DNA of 60,000 bases, taken from Owenia fusiformis (lineage: Eukaryota > Annelida > Polychaeta > Sabellida > Oweniidae). Of this stretch, positions 23,501 to 32,500 are shown piece by piece; within the stretch, counting starts at the first letter, position 1, and each line of letters starts with the position of its first letter. The notes below the pieces were generated by a model, which did not search any database, had not been told where the DNA came from, and saw only the letters and a program-made list of their open reading frames with translations. Location of the stretch: contig CAIIXF020000002.1 in NCBI GenBank assembly GCA_903813345.2, positions 20,600,455-20,660,454 of the forward strand, written 5' to 3'. The position numbers and the translations under genes are program-made.

Positions 23501-26500
23501 GTCGTGAAATGATCATGACTTTTGATAATGGAAACCATACAATTTCATACTTCCAGGGTTTTGTGCTATTGTATATGTACCGAAAATGTTTGTAGAATTT
23601 GGATAAAATATATGAAATATTGAAAAAATTAGAGATCAGTAATCATAGTGACCCCAGAAATCACTGCTGGGACTTTCTTCGGAACTTTTCCTCGTTTTTG
23701 CTAATTCAATGGAATAAAATACTAAAAGCCAGTCTTCTAATATTTCCAAAAATACACTATCAGAGCTTCCGTAACAATAGCTGTACTATTTAACTGTAGC
23801 TGGCAACTTCTAACCACAACTTGCAATATTTTAATCTCCAATTTTTTACTTTATTGCTCATTCTGTAGATATGAAGTTGTGCAATGCCAAAAGTGCAATA
23901 TCTAGGCCTAGTGTGATAGTTCATAGCTAGAAATAGGTTTAGTGACGTTATACAGATAGTGTGAAGAAGTAATGTCTTATACCATTTTGAGTGACAATAA
24001 AAAAAACTTGAAGTGGTATCAAAATATGGAGATATAAATAAAGTGTCCAAGCGTGAAGTCTCTGATCTAGCTAAGATGTATGGAATTAGTAAGGATACTA
24101 CCTGTAGTTTGCCAGCAGTTCTTAATGCCAAACAACATCTAGTAATGTGATGGATTGCTAAGACGCAAGGGATGTGGATGTTCTCAGTTGATACCCACTG
24201 GTTCTCAACTTGAAAAGGCTCTGATTGAAACAATAAGGGCGAAAAGAGTACTATACTTGTCAATTTTGGCATCACATGATGCCTAATACTTGCAACAATA
24301 ATTTGGATTGGCAAGTTTAATTGATGTTTGATGTACTAAGTGAGATGCGAAAAAAATTCCATTGAATTAGCAAAAATGAGGAAAACTTCCTTAAAAGTCG
24401 CAGCAGTGATTTGTGGGATCACTATGGTAACAGGTTTCTAGTTTTTTCAATGTTCCATATATTATCCAAATTTTTACACACATCTCTAGTACATATAGGG
24501 CATCAACCCCTGAAGGTATAAAATTGTATGGTTTCCATTATCAAAAGTTATGAGCATTGCATGACGACGCACAGATTTTTTTGGACCAGAGGCACGCCTA
24601 ACCATCGACAGCGTACAGTGACAAAACACGCCGTTGTACACTTTAGATGTACGGTGTCACTATTCTAACTGATATGAAGCAAAAACTATGATGTGGGTGT
24701 GATTTAGGTTTTAAAAATTAATCTGAGGAATACTTAAAGGATTTCATGTTCAATTTCGTGTGTATTCGATTTGGAAGACATTTACCCCGGCGAAATGATA
24801 TTCTTGTGATATGAATATTCATGAATATTCAGGTGTGATGAATATTGTAATATCGATATAAATCGAAAAGAATAAAGATTTAACCATATTCTTGTATTTT
24901 TGAAGAATAATAAAGAATAATTTATGTTCCTGAATATTCTTCAATTTCTATGGTGAATAATTGAAGAAGAATAAAGAAAATTTCATGTTCTTGAAAATTC
25001 TTTATAATTTCACCACGCTGAATGAAGAAAATTTGGATAATTATGAAGAACACATCTGTTCTTAGATATTCTTCATTTTTTCACCACCTTGTTTGAAGGA
25101 TATTTGAATAATAATAAAGAACATCTCTGTTCTTAGATATTCTTCTTTTTTCACTACCTTGTGTGAAAGATATTTGAATAATACTGAAGAATATTTATGT
25201 TCTTAAATATTCTTCATATTCTCACCAAAATGTTTGAAGAATATTTGAAGAATAATGAAGAACCTTTTGTATTTTTTGAAATCTTGGAAATCCTTGATAT
25301 TTTCACCATGTTGTTGAAGAATACTCAAATAATAATGAAGAACTAATATGTTCTCAGATATTCTTCACCTTTGCACCACCTAATTTGAAGGATATTTGAA
25401 GAATACGAAAGAAGATTTTGTATCCTTTGATACCCTGAAAATTCTTCATATTTTCACCAATTTGTTAAAAGGATATTTGAATAATAATGAAGAACTAATA
25501 TGTTCTTAGATATTCTTCAATTTTTCACCACCTCATTTAAAGGGTATTTGAAGAATAATAAAAAACATTTTGTATTCATGAAATTCTTGGAAATGCTTCA
25601 TATTTTCACCACTTTGTTTAAAGGATATTTGAATAATAATGAAGAATTAATATGTTCTTAGATATTCTTCATTTTTTCACCACCTCATTTGAAGAATATT
25701 TGAAGAATAATGAATCATAACCTATCCCAGAATTCCTCAAAAAGGAAATGATTGTTTTAGGCGGGAAAAAACACATTAGTAAAACATGAAATTGAAGCTC
25801 TTGTTAAAAAGGAACATGTCCTTAAAATATGTGGACAGAGAAACAGGAACATATGCCAAAAGGTAGGTGACACATATCTTCTTGTTTAGATCAATAATTA
25901 GATAGCTATTTCCACCTAGAGAGGAGATATCTCAAGATCTGGAGTTTTCATATAGAAATCAGCCATTTTATTTTTATCTAAAGATTTATTCTTAGAAATT
26001 CTTCTTTTTCCATTCTGTTTGAAGAATATTTGAGGAATATTGGGGAAAATGTTTAATAACTTTAAGAAAAACATGAAATTGAAGCTCTTTTGTAACATGG
26101 GAACAATTTGTTAAAGGGACATTTGAATAATAATGAAGAACTAATATGTTCTAAGATATTCTTCAATTTTTCATGACCTCATTTGAAGGTTACTTGAAGA
26201 ATAAAAAATAACATTTTGCATTTATGAAAATCTTGGAAATGCTTCATATTTTCACCACTTTGTTTAAAGGATATTTGAACAATAATGAAGAATTAATATG
26301 TTCTTAGATATTTTTCATTTTTTCACCACCTCATTTGAAGAATATTTGAAGAATTATGAATCATAACCTATCCCAGAATTCCTCAGAAAGGAAATTATTG
26401 CTTTAGGTGGGAAAACACAAAAGTCCATGAAAGTTTATTCATGAATATTCAAGTAATTCGATTTGAAGAATTTTCGGGAAGTGTCCAAATTGATGTTCAA

Positions 26501-29500
26501 TTGATGTTCACGCATATTCATGAATTCTTCATGATATTTATTCTTCATTGGTGGATTATTCATGAATATTTTACATTAATATTGATGAATAATTCATGAA
26601 TATTCAGGAATTATTCAATGTCATTTCGCTGGGGTAGGGACAAAGGAGCTTTGCTTGTTGATAAATCAACTATCAATAGATGGATTTGGTTCAAATTTTA
26701 TATGCTAATACTTTAAGATGAGGAAATTTTCAAGAAAAATGAAGCTAAACTTTGAGAAGATTTCAAGAACATTGAGGAACAGAATATATACAGGTGATCA
26801 ATATTTATTCTTCATTTAAGTAATAGTTCATGAACAAACATGTGAGTTAATTCATGAATTATTCAAAAATGTTGGAGAATATAATTTTATGAATATTTCA
26901 TGAATATACAGTTGGTGAATATTTCAAAAAATATGAGGTCGTATACATGGAGATGATTTCAAGAATGTTGAAGAATATAATGTCATGAATATTTCAAGAA
27001 ATATGAAGCTAAACCTGGAGAAGATTTCAAGAATATTGAGGGATAGAATATCATGAATATTTCAGGAATATGCGGGTGATGAATATTTCATGAATAGCCT
27101 ATAGAGTTGATGAATATTTCATGAGTCCAAATTGTATTTCAGTCATATTCATGAATAGTTCAGGTATATTTATTTTTCATTGAGTAATATTTCATGAACA
27201 TACAGGTGATAAATATTTCATGAATATGCAGTTGAGGAATATTTCAAGAAAAATGAAGCTAAACTTGGAGAAGATTTCAAGAACATTGAGGAACAGAATA
27301 TATACAGGTGATGAATATTTATTCTTCATTTAAGTTATAGTTCATGAACATACATGTGAGCTAATTCATGAATTATTCAAGAATGTTGGAGAATATAATG
27401 TTATGAATATTTCATGAATATACAGTTGGTGAATATTTCAAGAAATATGAGGTTGTATACATGGAGATGATTTCAAGAATGTTGAAGAATATAATGTCAT
27501 GAATATTTCAAGAAATATGAAGCTAAACCTGGAGAAAATTTCAAGAATATTGAGGGATAGAATATCATGAATATTTCAAGAATAAACGGGTGATGGATAT
27601 TTCATGAATAGCCTATAGAGTTGATGAATATTTCATGAGTCCAAATTGTATTTCAGTCATATTCATGAATAGTTCAGGTATATTTATTTTTCATTGAGTA
27701 ATATTTCATGAACATACAGGTGATAAATATTTCATGAATATGCAGTTGAGGAATATTTCAAGAAAAATGAAGCTAAACCTGGAGAAGATTTCAATAATAT
27801 TGAGGAATAGAATATCATGAATATTTCAAGAATATAGAGGTGATGAATATTTCATGAATATACAGGTGGTGAATATTTCAAGAACTATGAGGCTTGCTTT
27901 TTTCATGAATATTTCAAGAAATATGAGGCTTATTTTTCATGAATATTTCAAGAAATATGAGGCTTACTTTTGATGAATTTTTAAGGAATGTGATATCATG
28001 AATATTTCATATATATACAGTTCATGAATATTTCATGAGTCCAAATTGTATTTCAGTCATATTCATGAATACTTCAGGTATATTTATTCTTCAATATTCT
28101 TCATTGATGAATTATTCATGAAAAAAGTTCATGAATTCCCATGAATTATACCTGAATATTCATGATTAATTCACATTCATTTCGCCGGGGCACCTTTCTA
28201 ATTACGTTTTAAGATTTTCAAGCAGTGCTCGAGTTTTTTCGTAGTAAATCTACCCACCAACAATTATCGGTTGGAAAATGTTTTTTCACATTTCCTTTGG
28301 TCATCTTTTCCCCTGTCGCCTAAGAGTGTCGATTATTTTTATGAGAATATGTTTCCCTAAGTTACATAATTAAGGTCGGTTGAAGATTTTAATATATATT
28401 CACGTTTTTGCTAAAATAAAAAAATCTCGATGTACGTTGTCCCATTGAACTTACATATCTGAATTCACAGTTTACCCTAATGTAGACAACGTATTATTCA
28501 TAACACTAAGGGGCAGGGGGATCAGATTCATTTAAAACTGAAACGGATCAATCAAAGTATTACTAATTAAAATTCATAAAAGTGTATCTTATTACGTGAA
28601 AGTACAGACGAAAACATCAAAATTTATTTTATATTTTTATACTCTCTATTCGCGAGGATACACACTACGTGAGTATACACACTACGAATTTAATCACACT
28701 TTTTTCAAAGAGTACGACATAATCGGTTGACTGACGTATATTTTCAACATCAAGATAAGTGCTTTTGAATTTACGTAGCTTGGAATTATTCTGAATATTT
28801 TATTTTGGCATAATGTCGAAAGTGTTCTTGAATACAATTATACCAATGAGTGCAAATATACTTACAATGTAGTTTGAACATTATTTGGAACAGAGGCAAA
28901 ATCAGGGGGTACAGCAGAGCTTATAGGAAATATAAGTCAGTTTAGTAAAAAACAAACAACAACAAAAAAAACCACAAAAACAGCATAACTGTATGTGATT
29001 GAAATGTTACCATATGGGTCAGATATACTGAGCAATCATATTGAGAGCAGTTTTGTTCTTCGAAGAAACCAAAAGAGCATACACGAGAGAAAGCATGGTG
29101 AGGGCAATGGGTGATAAAGAGACAGCAAAATATCAATTGAGTTAGTATGTTTCCAAAAATAGTTTTTTTAGTTCTCTTTTAAATGAATAGAGGCTTTTTA
29201 TTTGTTTAAGTCTTTCTGGTAATTTGTTCCAAAGCTGGGGTACTGAAATGGATATAGATGATTTACCATAATTTGTGCGAAATTTAGGTTGATCATAGGT
29301 CATTCTATTTCTGGTGTTATAAGGATTTCTTTCATGAACTGTTGTAAAGAGACGAGGGTATATACTCCTATAGTTATCTAAGTCATTTTTCCATTTGAAC
29401 ATAAATATACATTTCGCTTGCTTATTAATGTCAAAAATAGTAATAAGTTTTAACATTTCAAAAAGTGGAGAAGAATGTGCTCTATAGTCACTATTTGTTG

Positions 29501-32500
29501 CAAGACGTACAAACCTTTTCTGGGACAAGTGAAGTGGATTTATTGATGTAGGATTTGCATCCCCCCAAACAAGATTACCATATATTAGATATGAATAGAT
29601 CAAGGAGTAGTAAATACTTGTAAACCCTTGAATGTTTAAGATATGCTTAATCTTGTACAAAATACCTATGGTCCTTGAAATTTTCATATTAACTGAAGAT
29701 ATGTGATCTTTCCATGTCAAATGTTGGTCAATTATAATGCCTAAAAAACTGATCGTTGAAACTTGTTCGAGTTTATTGTCATTGAGATATATTTTGAAGT
29801 TACTTGGATCATAGTGCTTCTGTCTTGACGTAAAAATGATGTATTTGGTTTTAGAAATGTTTATAGAAAGTCTATTAGTCACCAGCCATTCTTCAATATG
29901 TTTTAGCTCGGTGTTCAATATATCATTGAGTTCATTTAGATTTTTGCCATTTATCAATATATTAGTGTCATCTGCAAAAAGAACAAAAAATAACCTTGGA
30001 GATGATAAGTATATGTCATTAATATAAACAATAAAGAAAAGGGGACCTAGTATGGAGCCTTGAGGGATTCCACAGTTAATGGTATTTGGCTCAGAAATAA
30101 CATCTTTGTATGAAGTTCTTTGAATTCTATTTTTGAAATAACTTTTTACCAAATCAAGTGATACGCCACGTATACCATAAAAATATAATTTTTGAAAAAG
30201 AATTTCATGGTCGATAGTGTCAAATGCCTTGGAAAAATCTAAAAATAGGCCAATTGAGTATTCTCCGAGATCAATAGATTTTCTTATTTTTTCAACAAAA
30301 TTTAGAACAGCCATAAAAGTTGACTTCTTTTCTCTAAATCCAAATTGATTAGAATATAAAATTTCCATTTTGTCAATAAAAGTAGAAAATCTCCTATGCA
30401 TTAATTTTTCAAGTAGTTTAGAGAATACAGGAAGGACAGAAATGGGGCGATAATTTGTAAATAATTTGTCATTATCTTTTTTATAAATTGGAATGACTTT
30501 GGCGGCTTTTAAATGATCTGGAAATATACCATTGCTAAACGATAGATTAAATATATGCAAAAGGGGCTGTAAGAGTGTGTTACCACACTCCTTTATGACA
30601 AACGGCTTAAAGTCATCAAGACCAGCAGCTGAATTTTTCAGATTATTTATTTCAGTTTGGATTTCATCATGAGATATTGGATTAAGAAATAGAGTAGATT
30701 CTGTTTGACCTAAGTTCTGCATGAAATCAAGTGGGTTCTTTTTTGATTTGGGGATTTTTGAAGCAAGATTCTCACCTACAGTTGAAAAAAAGTTGTTAAA
30801 TTGATTTGCAATTTGCTGTTTGTCTGTAATTTCAATGTTATTGTGAAGAAAAGATTCAGAAATATTGGTTGATTTATTTTTCCTTTGAAGTAATTCATTT
30901 AAAATTTGCCAGTTAGCTTTAATATTACCTTGGTTTTTTTTAAATCTATTGTTGTAGTACATTTTCTGAGAGTTTTTAATTATTCTCTTTAAGGTTTTTG
31001 CATAAGTTTTGTAATTGATTTTATTTGGTTGGGAAGGATTTCTAAGGACCTTTTTATATAATTTGCTTTTGTTCCTGACGGAAGTAAGAATGGCAGAAGT
31101 GACCCACGGTTTATTATTATTATTATAGATCCTTTTTATAGTAGTTTTAAGAGGAAAGCATCTATCATAGTGTTTAGTTAAGATATCTTCAAATATATTA
31201 TATGACGCATTAGAATCATTATTACTTATAACCTCATTCCAATTTTCACTTGAAAGTAATTCTTTAAATAGTTGAATATTTGGGTCAGTATATTTTCGCT
31301 GTTTGACTTTGATGTTTTTTATTCTATTAACATGTTTTTTACAAGAGGCATAAACAGGAAAATGGTCTGAAATATCGTTAAAAATTATACCACATGAGTC
31401 TGCCTTAGAGTCATTTGTAAATATGTTATCAATAAGAGTGGCAGAAGTTGATGTGACTCTTGTTGCTTTGTAGATCAGGGGAACTAGGTTAAATGAAGTC
31501 ATTATATTATAAAAATTCTGTGTAGGAATATGCTGAGCTACTTTAAATAAGTCAATATTAAAGTCACCAGTGACATAGCAAATTTTATTCTCCAATGAAA
31601 GTTGAGATAGATAAGTGTTGAGATCATTATTGAAATCTTCAACATCAACATTAGGCGGCTTATATAAACAAGTGAATAATACATTTTTGCTATTTTCCAT
31701 AACAATCTCAATAGTTATCACATCACAGTCATTATTGTTAAATTTGAGATCAGGTCTTTCAATAATAGTCATGGAATTATGAACATAAATGCCTACCCCA
31801 CCTCCTCTCGTGTTGCGTGATTTAAAGTGACCATTGTAATTCAAGAATTTGGAAAAATATGATTCCTGGTCCTTATAGAGCCATGTTTCTGAAAGTGCTA
31901 TTACTGAAATGGTCTTGTCAATAGCAGAAATCATGTTTGTTAATTTCCATTGGTTTGCTGATAAACTGCGTATATTGCTATGTATAAGAGACATGTCTAA
32001 TAAATTCTTGGCATTCATTGAGTTATTCAGTTCAGTCAGGGTAAGATAATCACATTTTGACATATAATCATAAGAAATATCATCATAACCTGGTGTATCC
32101 TCATCATCGCCTCTAATCTCAATTGGATTGAAAAGTTTGTTTTCAAATGTAATTATCATATTACCATTAGGAACCAACTCGATAAAATCATTATGGTCTC
32201 TGACACTATAAAAGGGTAACTCAGTCCAAGGATGTGACAAAGAAACTGTATCATCCTCTATCAAATGTAAAGTTATGTGAAAACACAGACAAGTCCCCAC
32301 TGAAAACAATTATGGTAATGACAAGGTAAATCATTTGTCAAATCAAAGAAAGATGGCAGATAAAGCAGGTAGTCACTGCTCTCACTGCTAAAAATGAATA
32401 ATTTGAGTATCAAAAATATGCGTGTGGCACAAGAACCCAAATATATATATAATACCATTGCATTATAGAATAAATTGGGTTTAGTAAAGTGTAAAGTCAT

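Larger units (their letters stand above)
21672..24784. other. Intron stretches around exon 4
   Basis: Apart from exon 4 (22363-22529) and the inverted-repeat element at 23475-24592, I see no gene. The G-rich phrase ACCGGGGGTTCG..CCCGGTCCCTACGG at 21880-21925 resembles the ends of the G-tract element family. Confidence 0.45.

Noticed and set aside
23790-24314. 174-codon open frame on the - strand
   Set aside because: It lies wholly inside a degraded inverted-repeat transposon and runs antisense to the transposase relic; no domain and no splice context.
24813-28170. Centromeric satellite
   Set aside because: Only 3.4 kb, bounded by inverted ends and inside an intron of an expressed-looking gene; no long homogeneous array.
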